This document shows positions 1 through 10,050 of a stretch of 64,000 nucleotides of DNA, in pieces. Location of the stretch: the NCBI GenBank assembly GCA_030068075.1, contig CM057826.1, forward strand, positions 111,562,746 to 111,626,745. Direction: 5' to 3'. Within the stretch, counting starts at the first letter, position 1. Every line of letters starts with the position of its first letter. This stretch comes from Paguma larvata. Lineage: Eukaryota > Chordata > Mammalia > Carnivora > Viverridae. A program made the translations under genes and the position numbers. Under the pieces are notes generated by a model, which searched no databases, had not been told where the DNA came from, and worked only from the letters and a program-made list of their open reading frames with translations.

Positions 1-1370
1 TAACTGAAAATTTCTCAGCTAACGTGCCTCTTCTTTTTTACTATCGAACATTTTAGAATCTTTGCCAATGGAAATAATAACATCCTTTGCTAAGTTGCTT
101 GCCTGTGCTAAGCGCTTTTAATAACTACAAAAACTGAGAGATGGGTACGATTATTATTGTTGCCATTAAAGAAAAAATCTCCTCACGCTTGGGAACTTGT
201 CCTAGGTCAGAGCCAGGCTGTAGACCCCATCTGACTGCCAAGTGTATATGCTCCTGATGATGGCGCCATGCAGATTCCTTCAAATGTGAGGTGACCAACG
301 GTGAGAAAAGCACAAGGGGCTGAGCGATGGAAGGTCTCCAGAAAGTTCAGTGAAAAGTCTGCTGTTGATAGTGAGGATGGTTCCTGCGCTTTGTGTGTGT
401 GTTTTAAAAGGTCAATTTGGTTTCGATACTTGACTGTTTTCCTACGAATACAACCGTTCTCAAATTGATAGCCTCTCCCAAAATTTGACAATGCAATATT
501 CCTCTGAATTTTAAAACCTCGTGGAATTGAAAGAAACAGGCAGGCTGTTGAGAAGCACACTGACACGGTTCAGAAGTGTTCTGAAAAGGACTTTTCCAAC
601 TTGGTATGTGTATTAATGAATATATCCGTAGGTATATCAGCATATGTATTAATACTGGATACATACGTTTGTAGAAAGCAGAAGCCAGATTTGCTTCAAA
701 TTTGAAACAGAAATCCCCTTGGAAGGAAAGAGGCCACACTCCTCAGGACTGCCTCCACAGTGCTGTTAGCCACCCCCACCCCCATCCCCAACCTGTTTTT
801 GCTTTCCTCTGCTCTCCAGTCAGCTCGGACTTTGGCAAGCAGTCAAGAAGTGAACAAGAGAGATGGAAGTTCTGAGTATCTGACCCCTTACTGGCCATTC
901 AGCCAGGCAAGCTGCAAACCAGTAAAAAAAAAAAAAAAAATGTTGCCTTTCTTTTCCTCTCTCCCCTCCAGCGAACTGCCTCATTCTCCTCCCCACCACC
1001 ACGGAAGGAAAACAATCGAAAGCATTAGTATTCCCATGAAAAGGGGCAGTCACACAGGGTGTGACTGCTAGCCCGCTCCAGGACGCTGCCAGGGGCCAGA
1101 AGGGACGAACTCCAATTGCTCCAGCTCAGAGCAGTCCCGAGTGGTCAGATGGAGGAGACAGAGCCGTGATTCACCACAGGATCTGCTCCTTAGAGACCCA
1201 CCATTCTCCCCGCACTCCTTAGGGTCTCCTCTCCGACGCCATGATACCTGGTGTGCAAGTTTCCTTTTAGAAGTGCATAGCTTACATGACGGGCTTCCAT
1301 TCTGGTTGGCCTTTTAAGGACAACTGGGAGCTCTTCCCTAACCTGAAGTGTCTCCTTGTGTTGCTTTCAG
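1..1370. other. Intron or upstream sequence before the B55 exon
   Basis: No repeat family or coding exon is recognised here. Visible structure is an uninterrupted run of 17 A at 924-940, a C-rich stretch at 771-793 and a pyrimidine-rich stretch at about 945-975. Short open frames (for example 760-1071) have no recognisable protein content. The last 35 bases hold the branch point and pyrimidine tract of the exon that follows, so at least the 3' part is intron if that exon is internal. Confidence 0.6.
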
Positions 1371-1448
1371 GAATTGGGGCGCTCACCCAGGACACACTAT
1401 GGTGCTTCAGCCAAGTGAAAGGCACAATCGAGATCGGAGCCACGGAAG
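1371..1448 (+). CDS. PPP2R2B: Alternative N-terminal exon of a PP2A B55 (PPP2R2) regulatory subunit, probably PPP2R2B
   Basis: B55 subunits are WD40 beta-propellers that direct the PP2A phosphatase to substrates and locations in the cytoplasm and nucleus; alternative 5' exons change the N-terminal tail. Seen directly: a branch-point-like CTAAC at 1338-1342, a pyrimidine-rich tract, TTTCAG at 1365-1370, then 78 bp with an open frame, then AAG|GTAGGA at 1446-1454. The exon begins with the last two bases of a codon and ends with the first base of one. Its translation includes DTLWCFSQVKGTIEIGATE. From family knowledge, WCFSQVKG followed by a short acidic or variable stretch and then E is the tail of PPP2R2A and PPP2R2D encoded just before the exon starting ADIISTVEFN; the split last codon here (GAA G|..) would join that exon in frame. 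The same frame is open upstream to an ATG at 1286, so use as a first exon cannot be excluded. The paralogue (PPP2R2B rather than PPP2R2C) is inferred from the AT-rich context and the very long following intron. Confidence 0.72.
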
Positions 1449-2040
1449 GTAGGAGAAGCTTCCTCTCCTTTTGCCTTTGCTTCCTTGGGGGTTTGTGCTG
1501 GTTCCAGGTTTGAAAACATTCATCTTTGTGTCTGCGAATGGAAGGCCTCACCCGTCCCAGAATAGCATTCTGAGCTAGAAATAGATTTAATGATTTCTTT
1601 CTATCCTTTTATTCTTTCGAAGTTTATTTTATTCCCACCAATGAGGCAGCCCCGAAATGAACTTTCAGTGAAATAGGTTTGCACAGAGAGAGGATAGACT
1701 TGGGCAAGTGGTGTTTTGGGATGGATGGTCCACTGTGGAGACGTGCGTCTGCAAACGGGGCTGGGGGATCCGATGTTAATCTCTTCCTTCCATTTTCTGT
1801 TGAAGAAGACTTGATTCTCTACGCATGAAGCATACAGGGAGAGTGAGGAATTCAAGTCTAGTCATATAAACTGTGGCTGCATTGAGTCCCAGTATTCGCA
1901 CTAACTGCCTTTCTGACTAAGGAGATTTTCCTGTTCTGTACCCTTTACTGGGGATAATGCATTGATTTCCCTTCATCTTCTTCCCTCATAAGCGTGAGCT
2001 TGGAGACCTCCATGACTCTGGCAAAAAATGTTTGCATTTG
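1449..2040. other. Intron start downstream of the B55 exon
   Basis: Begins with the splice donor GTAGGA. No repeat, RNA gene or second exon was recognised before the first SINE. Confidence 0.55.
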
Positions 2041-2056
2041 AAAAGAGCTGAATGAT

Positions 2057-2275
2057 GCGGCCCCTGGGTGGCTCAGTTGGTTAAGCGTCCAACTCTTGGT
2101 TTCAACTCAGGTCATGATCTCACAGCTTCATGGATTTGATCCTTGTGTTGGACTCTCTGCTGGCAATGTGGACCCGGCTTGGGATTCTCTCTGTCCCACT
2201 TTCGCTGCCCCTCCCCCCATTGTGCTGTCTCTGTCTCTCTCAAAATAAATAAATAAGCTTAAAAATTAAAAAAAA
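2057..2275 (+). mobile_element. Carnivoran tRNA-derived SINE (SINEC type)
   Basis: It opens with the tRNA-like head (ccctgggtggctcagttgg), runs through the ggtcatgatctcacagc section and a CT-rich segment, and ends in AAATAAATAAG and an A-rich tail. Flanks 2041-2056 and 2276-2291 match at 12 of 16 bases and look like a decayed target-site duplication. The promoter B box is damaged, so the copy is old and probably inactive. Confidence 0.93.
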
Positions 2276-2291
2276 AAAATAGCTAAACAAT

Positions 2292-2862
2292 AGGCAATTG
2301 GAAGGAGCCAGGATGGCACCGCTCGGTGTTTAAGCAAGTTTTAGCTGTTCTAGGGGGTTCGTGCAGTAAGGGTGCCTGAAACAGATTGCATTGCATTGGC
2401 GGTAGGTACAGACAACCACATGTGGTCTAAACCAGGTCTAAAACTAATACAAATGAATGAAGAAGAGAATAGTTGACAGGGTTGAACTTTAATATGGAAA
2501 CTAACAGGCATAAATGCATGCGGAATTTTGGCATTCTTTAGCATTTTAATACTGAGTAAAAAATAATTCCAGTAAAAATTATTTTGAGGAATTCGGGGGA
2601 GGTATTTTATCTGCCACTTTGCTATAATTTATTTCTAGAAACCCAGTATAATAGTGGATACCTGTGAACCACATGATTTATGTTTAAAGGGTGAGAGAAG
2701 ACACAGGAAAATAAGTTAGTAACTAAATCTATAAAATGACACTACTGTATGGCATCTTCCATTTTTTAGAAGCACCAGAAAGTGGGCTTTACAAAGACTT
2801 CTCACGAAGCCCATGGGAAGCAGACAAGGCAGGCTTTATTAGGCCCAGTTCATGCTCATCTC
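2292..2862. other. Unassigned intronic DNA
   Basis: No recognisable repeat, exon or RNA gene; modestly AT-rich. Confidence 0.4.
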
Positions 2863-2863
2863 A

Positions 2864-2930
2864 TCCAAAATATTTTTGAGCATCTTCTCTGGCGCAGCAT
2901 TGTCCTAGGCACTGGAGATGAAAAAGGGAA
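2864..2930 (-). mobile_element. L2 LINE 3'-end fragment
   Basis: In reverse orientation it shows the L2 3'-end signature (tattt..gagcatc..tgtcctaggcactggagatg). Short and diverged. Confidence 0.55.
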
Positions 2931-3073
2931 GGGGGAAGGAGGAGGAAGGACGTGCTGCCTAAGCTCGTGAATCTTAAGAAAACTGAAGCTCAAGTTAATC
3001 ATTTGCTTTAAATCTTGGCCATAGTTCAAAATCACTTGTGCCTTTTGAACAAGGGAGACTTCCAGGTCTGCCT

Positions 3074-3180
3074 AGAGCTTCTGAGGTAGAGGTTCCAGGA
3101 CCGGGATGGCCCAGTGTGTTTTAATGAGCTCACCCAGGTGATTCTAATGCAGTGGCTGGGCTTTGGGGACCACCAGCCTG
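3074..3180 (+). mobile_element. MER5A-like hAT DNA transposon fragment
   Basis: The layout 'cttctgaggtagag', 'cacccaggtgattctaatgc', 'ctttggggaccac' follows the 3' half of the non-autonomous MER5A element, which ends in a terminal inverted repeat. Only about half the element is visible. Confidence 0.6.
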
Positions 3181-3439
3181 GCTGACTAGTTCCAGGCTCT
3201 CCATTGTTCTCAGACTCTGGGCTTCAATCTTGTGTTTGTGACTGGCTCCCCTCCCCCTCAGTTACAAGGATCTGGGTGGTACTCCAGCTATAGCTCTTAC
3301 CAATTCTCCCTCACTGTGTGGCGAGTGCTCTGCTAAGTGCTTAAAAGAAATTAATATGATAATGTGAGTACAGCATCTACCAAGGTGCCTGACACTTTGA
3401 AAGTCCTTGTTATTTGTAAACTGTTGTAATGAGATCTTC

Positions 3440-3605
3440 AATCTAACTTAATCCCCATGAAAACCTAATGAGAAGTAGGTATTTTTATTCCCGCTTTACC
3501 TGTAATGAGCGTACTGAAGGTAAACAAACGCACCAAAGACTAAGTTCTTTGCAAAGGCACCAGACCTAATAAATGGGTGAGTTAGGTTTCAACCCAGTCT
3601 GTAGG
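3440..3605 (-). mobile_element. MIR SINE, antisense
   Basis: Reads as reverse-complement MIR: 'taatccccatgaaaaccta', 'aagtaggta', a diverged stretch in place of the usual tail-side core, and 'caacccagtctg' at the position of the 5' tRNA part. Old and diverged. Confidence 0.6.
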
Positions 3606-3667
3606 ACAGCAAAGCCTGAGCTCTTGAAACATTGCTGTGAAGTCAGAGATTCCTACTTAGTAGTTTG

Positions 3668-3790
3668 GAACGAGGCCCAGGAATCCGCATCTTTCACGCA
3701 TGCTCGGAGATGGTCATCGCGGATACGCGCTCACGTGGTCGCTGCCCGTAATAAATAAGCCCCCTTAAATCAACTGTTCGTGGAGTCGCA
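3668..3790. other. Small CpG-dense patch
   Basis: About 13 CpG dinucleotides can be counted in roughly 120 bp, including two close CGCG runs, in a neighbourhood nearly devoid of CpG. 'gaggcccaggaatccgcat' near its start faintly resembles MER5A. No coding content is recognised. Confidence 0.5.
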
Positions 3791-4179
3791 GACTCAGAAT
3801 CACACTCACTACCACCTTTTGTCCAGAAAAACCCACTTCACAGTGGTGAATAAAGCAGTATGTGTTTTTTAAGAGGAGAGTCAGATTGGACACTAACAGA
3901 CTGCCATTGGCGTCTAGGCCTGGCCAGCGTAGCTTGATGTCACTTAACTTACACTAATAGTGCCTCAGTGACCGATGAGTATTTGTTGAGTAAACTCATG
4001 AATGGCTTTCGCTTGATAAAAATCAGGGTTCTTAAAAATCGGGTGGTTTTTTTTTTGCGACTGGCCTGCTCTACCCAAGTTGGTTTTCTATACTGATCAA
4101 AGTCGTTAAAGACGATGCATCTTTCGACTTTCTCTTCTACTTTGCTTATTTCTGCTAATGACCTTTCCAATCCGTTTCT

Positions 4180-4300
4180 CCCAGTTTCTAGCTGGTGACC
4201 TTGACAAAGTCACTTAATGTCTCTGTGCTTATTTCTTTGTATGCCAAGTGGAGATAATAATACACATAGCTATTAGGATGACAGTGAGCACCAGGTGAAT
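4180..4300 (+). mobile_element. MIR SINE 3' half
   Basis: Shows the sense MIR order 'gctggtgaccttgacaaagt', 'cacttaatgtctctgtgctt' and 'gtggagataataatacacat'. The 5' tRNA part is missing. Confidence 0.65.
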
Positions 4301-4305
4301 AGAGT

Positions 4306-4393
4306 TATGTATATATATCTATAATATATATTTATATATAATTTTATGTATATAATTTATGTATGTAATATAAATATAAATATATATATAATA
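4306..4393. repeat. AT-rich low-complexity tract (TATA-type)
   Basis: Nearly 90 bases of alternating or near-alternating A and T with rare G and C. No longer period is obvious. Confidence 0.9.
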
Positions 4394-5234
4394 CAGACAG
4401 TGTCTAGATTGTTATAAGATACTCAAATTGAATTATTTGCTAATATTGTATTATAAAAGCAGGGCTGAGGCTAGGTGAATTGACAAAAATAAAGATAAAT
4501 ATTTTAATGCAACATTTTTTGAAAGCTAAAATTAATACAAAGAATTCATGGTGAACAAAATATCCGAATATTACATCAAGACGGGATCAGTATTCTAGAT
4601 TTATTTTTCCTTTGCTTCAGGTTCCAATATGGCTCAGCGTGGCATCGTTATTGCTAATGTAATTAAATGTGTATCTTGGGTATAAGCTAATAGGCTAGGA
4701 TTTGTCACATTCCAGAATGTTCAAGAGGAGAGTAGATAAGCAGCACTATGTGTCCAAAAAGAAACATAGAGAGAGTGCTTGTTAGATCCAAAGCAGCCCC
4801 CTCTAAAGCGTAAGGGTTATAAAGATAAATACAGCCCAAGTTCTCAAGGAAAGCACCGTTGAAAGGGAGAGAGGAATGGTACATAAGAGTACGGCATTGC
4901 ATCAGTAAAAAAGAATCCAAGGCAAAGTGACCTAGAGGCAAGGTGCTTTGACTCAAGTCTAAAGTGCTTTGAGTCCAAAAGAGGTAGCAATCTCATGTAC
5001 CTGGGGAACAAAGATTTAATGGGAAGAAGTCATTTAAGACAGAGCCTAAACAATTTTTAAAAAGTATAACAGTTATTCTTCTCCGTTTCTGATTACTAAA
5101 ATGTATGTTCTCAGTCTAGAGAATTTTAAATAGAACTTAAAAAAATCAGAAAAGAAATTTCATTCATAATCTCACCACCCACAGATCCGTACTGCTAAAG
5201 TTTGTGACATATTTTTCTAACCTCTGGACTGTGT
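4394..5234. other. Unassigned AT-rich intronic DNA
   Basis: No exon, RNA gene or confidently named repeat. The part from about 5090 ('cataatctcaccacccacag') has the flavour of an ancient interspersed repeat, but I cannot name its family. Confidence 0.4.
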
Positions 5235-5235
5235 A

Positions 5236-5325
5236 TATTCATCACTTAATTCAGTCAACGAGCAAGTGCTATGTGCCAGAAACCATGAGACGGACTGGTG
5301 AGTTTATAATGAACAAAATCAACAT
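5236..5325 (-). mobile_element. L2 LINE 3'-end fragment
   Basis: 'aattcagtcaacgagcaagt' followed by 'gctatgtgccagaaaccatg' is the reverse complement of the L2 3' end, heavily diverged. Confidence 0.5.
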
Positions 5326-5514
5326 TTTTTAACCAAAATGCTCATAATGGAAATACTATTTTATTAATAGATATTTTCACTTAATATATAATGATCATCT
5401 TTCATATTATGAACGGTAGATATGCCCTAATTTATTTACCTCAGTTTTCAGGGTTTACAACAACGCTGCTATGAACAGTCCCAATAGCTACTCTGCATTT
5501 ATGCAAGAAAAGCT

Positions 5515-5745
5515 ATGTGGTAGACTGAGTAAGGACATAGGTTTTATAATAAAATACCTGGTGCAAAATTTGGCCTCCTTTCTTATTGGCAAAGAGCAAG
5601 TTGCCTCAGATTTTTCATTATTCCATTTCGTAACATGTAAGATCGGGATAATAAAATCTACCTGAAGAACGCTGTTAAAATATAATTAGGTATTTTAAAC
5701 AACACGGCACATAGAAAATGTTCGGTAATTATGATTAGTTACTGC
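5515..5745 (+). mobile_element. MIR SINE
   Basis: MIR blocks in sense order: 'gagcaagttgcctcag', 'aacatgtaagatcgggataa', 'taaaatctacctg', then 'cacggcacatagaaaatgtt'. The 5' end is very diverged. Confidence 0.65.
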
Positions 5746-5839
5746 GATTAGATCACTGGGATTCGTTCTCAAAAATAGGATTCTTTGGTTAAGGTCTATG
5801 TAGGTATATTTTAAGGTTTTTAAAACTGTAAAGTATCAC

Positions 5840-6080
5840 GGGGCATGTGGGTAGCTCAGTTGGTTGTATCTGACTCTTGATTTTGGCTCAGGTCATGGTC
5901 TCACGGTTCGCGAGATCGAGCCCCGCATTGGGCTCTGTGCTGTCAGCACAGAGCCTGCTTGGGATTCTCTGTCTCCTCTCTCTCTATCCCTACCCGCTCA
6001 TATACTCTCTCCCTCTCTGTCTCTCTCTCTCTCTGTCTCTGTCTCTCTCTCTCTCTCAAAATAAATAAATAAATAAATAT
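5840..6080 (+). mobile_element. Feline-type SINEC element with a clear target-site duplication
   Basis: Complete tRNA-like head, 'gagatcgagccccgcattgg' B-box region, 'gctgtcagcacagagcctgc', a CT microsatellite and a (AAAT)n tail. Target-site duplications at 5817-5839 and 6081-6103 match at 20 of 23 bases. This marks insertion by the L1 machinery at an A/T-rich site. Confidence 0.96.
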
Positions 6081-6232
6081 TTTTTTAAAATGTAAAATAT
6101 CACTGTCCCTTTAGAGAAACTAATGACTTACACATCCACTAACAATATACAACAGTGCCCATTTCCCAAACTTTCCAGTTTAAAGCATTTGAAAATTCGA
6201 TTTACGGTATACATTTGATCGACACTTCTTTT

Positions 6233-6312
6233 TCTTCTTTTTAAAACTGAGGTATAATTGACATATGGTATATGTGAGTTTAAGGTGTATAAAATTTTGA
6301 TACAGTTATATA
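6233..6312 (-). mobile_element. Short L1M 3'-end insertion
   Basis: 'aaaactgaggtataattgac' and 'gagtttaaggtgtataaaat' are the reverse complement of an old mammalian L1 3' end. Flanks 6216-6232 and 6311-6327 match at 14 of 17 bases, so this may be a whole, severely 5'-truncated insertion of about 80 bp. Confidence 0.7.
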
Positions 6313-6329
6313 ATTGACACTTCCTTTAC

Positions 6330-6600
6330 TACTCAAGTGCTAAGAGGATTTCAGGAAGGAAAAATTAGGAGACACGAAGAGGAAGAAGGTTGAAGTGGCG
6401 GGAACAGCATGTGCAAAGGTCCTGAGGTTTGTTTCCTCAGAGGAAGGAGTCCATTTTTCTGGGCACTAGAGTACCTGTAGAATCAAGGTGAAAGACTAAA
6501 CTGGAAAGGTAACTGGGTCCCGAGGTTTACAATATGAGGTGCTTGAAAGACAGTAAATGATATTCTACATCCTGTGCCATGTGAGGCCTAATGGGTATGG
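6330..6600 (-). mobile_element. L2 LINE fragment
   Basis: Contains 'ggaacagcatgtgcaaaggt' and 'cctgaggt', hallmarks of the reverse-complement L2 3' region. Diverged on both sides. Confidence 0.6.
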
Positions 6601-6711
6601 CTGGGGCCTAAAAAAGTTGTTGCTGTGCCACACAGACCTGACTCATGCTTGTCGGTTCATTTCAGACAATGGCGATGAAACTGATTGATTGGTAAAATGG
6701 GAATCTCACTC

Positions 6712-7760
6712 AAATTCATTCATTTAAATATTCAGTAGGTATTTACCATACTGTGTTATGTGCCAGGCAAATAAGACATATGACATACAAGTCAAAAAGA
6801 AAAGATTTTATAATGAGAGACTTGGCCAATAGAAAAAGTGTAAAACTAGAAGATCATCTGAGGGTTTTTTTTAAATGTTTACTTACTTATTTTTGAGAGA
6901 GAGAGAGAGGGAGAGAAAGGGAGCAGGGGCGGGGCAGAAAGAGGGAGAGACAGAATCCCAAGCAGGCTCCACACTGTCAGCACAGCCCAGTGCAGGGCTC
7001 GAACCCACAAACCGTGAGGTCATGACCGGAGCCAAAACCAAGAGTTGGATGCTCAACCGACTGAGCCACCCAGGCGCCCCAAGATGATCTGAGGTTTTGA
7101 TGAACACTGTAAACAGGGCAGCATGAGAGAGTTCTTGGAGGAAGTCATTTCAGCGTCGGGTACCAGGAGAGGGGCATCTTTCAGGAGGTGGCACCTGAGC
7201 CAGGGCCCGAAGGAAGGGGGGACATGCTGGCATTCAAAGAAACATGCCTTGCTCCTTGCAGGAAGTAGTAAAACCAGGACTTACATGGGCCCGGCGCCAC
7301 CTAAAAGATGATGTGTTTGAAACGCAAAGCCGAGCTCGGGGTGGCAGCAGCTGGTGAGACAAAGCTGACATCTCGTGCTACCCAGCAGAGACGTAGGACA
7401 GGGCCTTTTAGGTCACCTCACAGAGTCTGGATTTGATTTCGAGAATAGTGGGATTCCTTGCCCATGAAGGAGTTTAAAGATGATTACATTTATACCATTT
7501 TAATAAATTCTTATCAGAATTCTGATGAAAGATAACGTGACTTTATTAGAGAAGAGAAGGTACAGATGATGGGGAGACGTTCCAGGTATATTTTGGAGGT
7601 CATGGTAATGGATTTTAGGGGAGGGATATTGTAAGGAATGAAGATGCCTCCCAGGTTTGGGCCTCGAGCGACTGGGTGGTTTCTGGGCACCGGGTGCTGA
7701 GCCTGGGAAACCTGGAAAGGAACCATGTTTGAGGCGTGGAGGAGGGAAGACATTCTCTCC
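6712..7760 (-). mobile_element. L2 LINE 3' region, split by a SINE
   Basis: Starts at the L2 3' terminus ('attcattcatttaaatattc', 'gttatgtgccaggcaaataa') and runs toward the 5' side after the inserted SINE: 'gaggaagtcatttcagcgtc', 'tagagaaga..ttccaggtatattttggaggt', 'gatgcctcccaggtttgggc'. The middle is patchy, so internal deletions are likely. Confidence 0.65.
6864..7081 (-). mobile_element. Feline-type SINEC element, nested in L2
   Basis: Antisense: T-rich tail, GA-rich segment, 'ctgtcagcacagcccagtgc', 'gctcgaacccacaaaccgtg' and the head 'gagccacccaggcgcccc'. Target-site duplications 6851-6863 and 7082-7094 match at 12 of 13 bases. It interrupts the L2 copy, so it is the younger element. 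Confidence 0.96.
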
Positions 7761-7764
7761 ACAC

Positions 7765-8290
7765 CCTCCGAGGTTCACCAGCTGGGTCTGTAAAGTAAAC
7801 TGACAATGGGCAGATTAGCAGGAGAAAGGGTATACAGATTTATTAATTTTTAATGTTATGTCCACAGAGGCATCCCAGGCAAAAAGTGAATACTCAAAAC
7901 AGCATTGAGATTTGAGGGTTTCTATATCATCTTCATGGGGAAGGGAAGGAGGGAGGGAGGCCTCTTAGATAGAACATGACTTTTAGGAAGGATGAATGGA
8001 CTCAGTACGACCAATGGGAGGGGTGATGGTAACCAAACGGTGCTGTCTCCTCCTTGTCTCTCTCGTGATGAGTCAGTCTCCCTGCTTCACAAAACTCCTG
8101 GGGAGAAAAATCTGTGCCAGCCAAGTTCCTTTCAGAGGCTCTGTCTTTAGGCAAATAAGGGGAATTCTGTGAACGCTGCTCCCTGCCTTTGCTATTCTCT
8201 AAGTGCCTTTAGCTCAAAATGGTCCGTATATGAAAGCAGCGTATTTTGGAGTGGCATGTCCGAACTCCATCAGGGAGAAAAATTATGAGC
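7765..8290. other. Unassigned repeat-like intronic DNA
   Basis: No family could be assigned, though 'ggcagattagcaggagaaag' and the purine run at 7936-7962 suggest an old interspersed repeat, possibly an LTR. No exon was recognised. Confidence 0.35.
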
Positions 8291-8306
8291 TTCATTTTGC
8301 ATATAT

Positions 8307-8522
8307 ATTTTTTTAAGTTTATTTATTTATTTTGAGGGATAGAGGGAAGGAGCTTGAGCAGGGGAGAGGCAGAGAGGGAGGGAGGGAGAGAAGCCCAAGC
8401 AGGCTCTGTGCTGTCAGCTCAGAGCCCGATGCGGGGCTCAATCCCACAAACTGAGAGATCATGACCTACCTGAGCCCAAAACAAGAGTCAGACGCTTAAC
8501 TGACGGAACCACCCAGGTGCCT
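8307..8522 (-). mobile_element. Feline-type SINEC element
   Basis: Antisense copy with AT-rich tail, GA-rich segment, 'gctgtcagctcagagcccg' and head 'gaaccacccaggtgcctc'. Target-site duplications 8291-8306 and 8523-8538 match at 13 of 16 bases. Confidence 0.95.
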
Positions 8523-8540
8523 CTTATTTTGCACATATTA

Positions 8541-9480
8541 AGTGTGAAATGTTTATAAGATGCTCAGGTGTAGCCAAGAACAAAGTTGTATGTATGAGTT
8601 TGGCTCTTCAGAGAGAGAAGTGAGATGGAGCAGAAATTGGAATCGGGCAGGCGTCAGCACACAGGTGGGATTCGGAACCACTGAGCTGGGTGACATCACA
8701 TACGTCACGCACCCGTGTCGACATGCACTCAACAAACAACTTGTTAGTGGCTTACACCTTCCACCCGTTCGCCGCGGTTAGGGTGACTGCTACGCAGCGT
8801 TCACCTAGTTTAGTCCTTAGAAGACACACATTGAAAGGTATCGAATTACCACGCGTAATTCTTGGATTTGATTTCGGCAGCATGCACATTTCGTATGTGA
8901 TTTCATCCCATGACATTCTACACCGTGTCTTCATAGGAGCGTTTTACTTGGAAAAGTAAAATTCTGGATATGAGACCATTGCTTCGGATTCGGTGTGCGA
9001 TTCTGTACACGGGAAGAGAGGAGAATTATCGGATGGGATTTCTAGGTTTTCCTCCAGTTGTTGCATGTGGCCATCTTCTTTCCGATGCTACAATCCTAGG
9101 ATATTTTACTGGTTCCGCATTCCACAGTTTTTCCATATCTGTCAGTATAGGTCATTTCATCTAATTGAGGGGAATTCCCTGTGATAGTTATTGTGATCCA
9201 TTCCACGGCCATGACCTTCTTTCCTTCCCCTTCCTCTGAAAAGATGACTCATGCAGGGGAATGGATGAGGCATTCCATTGATTCAGTTCCTAATGAGAGA
9301 AAAATAGCAGCGTGGCTGCCGAGGTCGGTGCATTCCGTACACCCTAGACTAAAAGCTAATGTTGGTGAGTGGCTTCCTTGTAAAGGGGAGTCCTCTCCCT
9401 AACGCATTTGCAAGAAAAAAGTCTGACCTTTGCACCAATGCTTGAGAAATGCAGGGACTTGGGGAATGGCATTTAGGGTT
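8541..9480. other. Repeat-free region with unusually many CpGs (densest 8641-9120)
   Basis: Roughly 27 CpG dinucleotides can be counted by eye in 8641-9120 although the GC content is only about 45 percent. Just inside the left edge (8690-8710) are TGACATCA and TACGTCAC, resembling ATF/CREB sites. The + strand has two consecutive open frames (8690-8959 and 8970-9164), neither with recognisable motifs. No named repeat is seen. Candidate regulatory element; function unknown. Confidence 0.45.
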
Positions 9481-9894
9481 CCCTCTGGTGATGATGAATT
9501 TTCGCCGTCACCAAACAATCAGTCAATCTGATTGGGTTGTCTCAAAGCAGTGGAAAGACTACGACCCGCTCGTTTTTATCAAAAGAAATCACTGAGCGAT
9601 AAATACTCTTCCTTAGTTGTCTGTGTGACATGATGGCACCGGGGGACTGTACCATTACCCCACAGATCTTAGCATAAGAGATGGAGAATGGGGTCTTGCT
9701 TGCTTCGCCTGCTCCCAACTGCGGAGAGTAGTGGTAACTGTGGTAAGAATTCTAGTTTCAGGAGGAAGAGCTCATGGTTTGGACAGAAGTTTTCTGGATC
9801 AGTGAGGCCAAGCCACCAACATAAGATGATTCATTGGGCACACATCTGAAGCTGCGTTCAGCTACCTAGTTGGTGACCTTAGGTCACTGAATGG
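9481..9894. other. Unassigned intronic DNA
   Basis: Nothing recognisable as a gene or named repeat. Confidence 0.4.
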
Positions 9895-10050
9895 TGTTCA
9901 GACCTTACTGTGCATGTAAAGCATCTGGGAGAATGCTAAAATGCATATTCCTAGGTCCTGCCTCTAGGGATGCTGACGCAGGGCACCTGGGGTGCAGTCA
10001 GAGGGCTTGCAAATTTCACAGGCATTCCAGATCATTCTAATGATCCAAGA
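9895..10050 (+). mobile_element. MER5-like hAT DNA transposon
   Basis: Blocks 'gaccttactgtgcatgtaaa', 'gcatctgggag', 'aatgcatattcctaggtcct' and 'tcattctaatgatc' follow a MER5A/MER5A1 element in sense order. The inverted-repeat ends are decayed. Confidence 0.65.

Noticed and set aside
5840..7081. tRNA genes (heads with A and B boxes)
   Set aside because: These are the tRNA-derived heads of SINEs; none folds as a complete tRNA and all carry SINE bodies and tails.
7765..8290. Possible LTR of an endogenous retrovirus
   Set aside because: It only resembles old interspersed repeats; no TG...CA ends, polyadenylation signal pair or retroviral gene remnants were seen.
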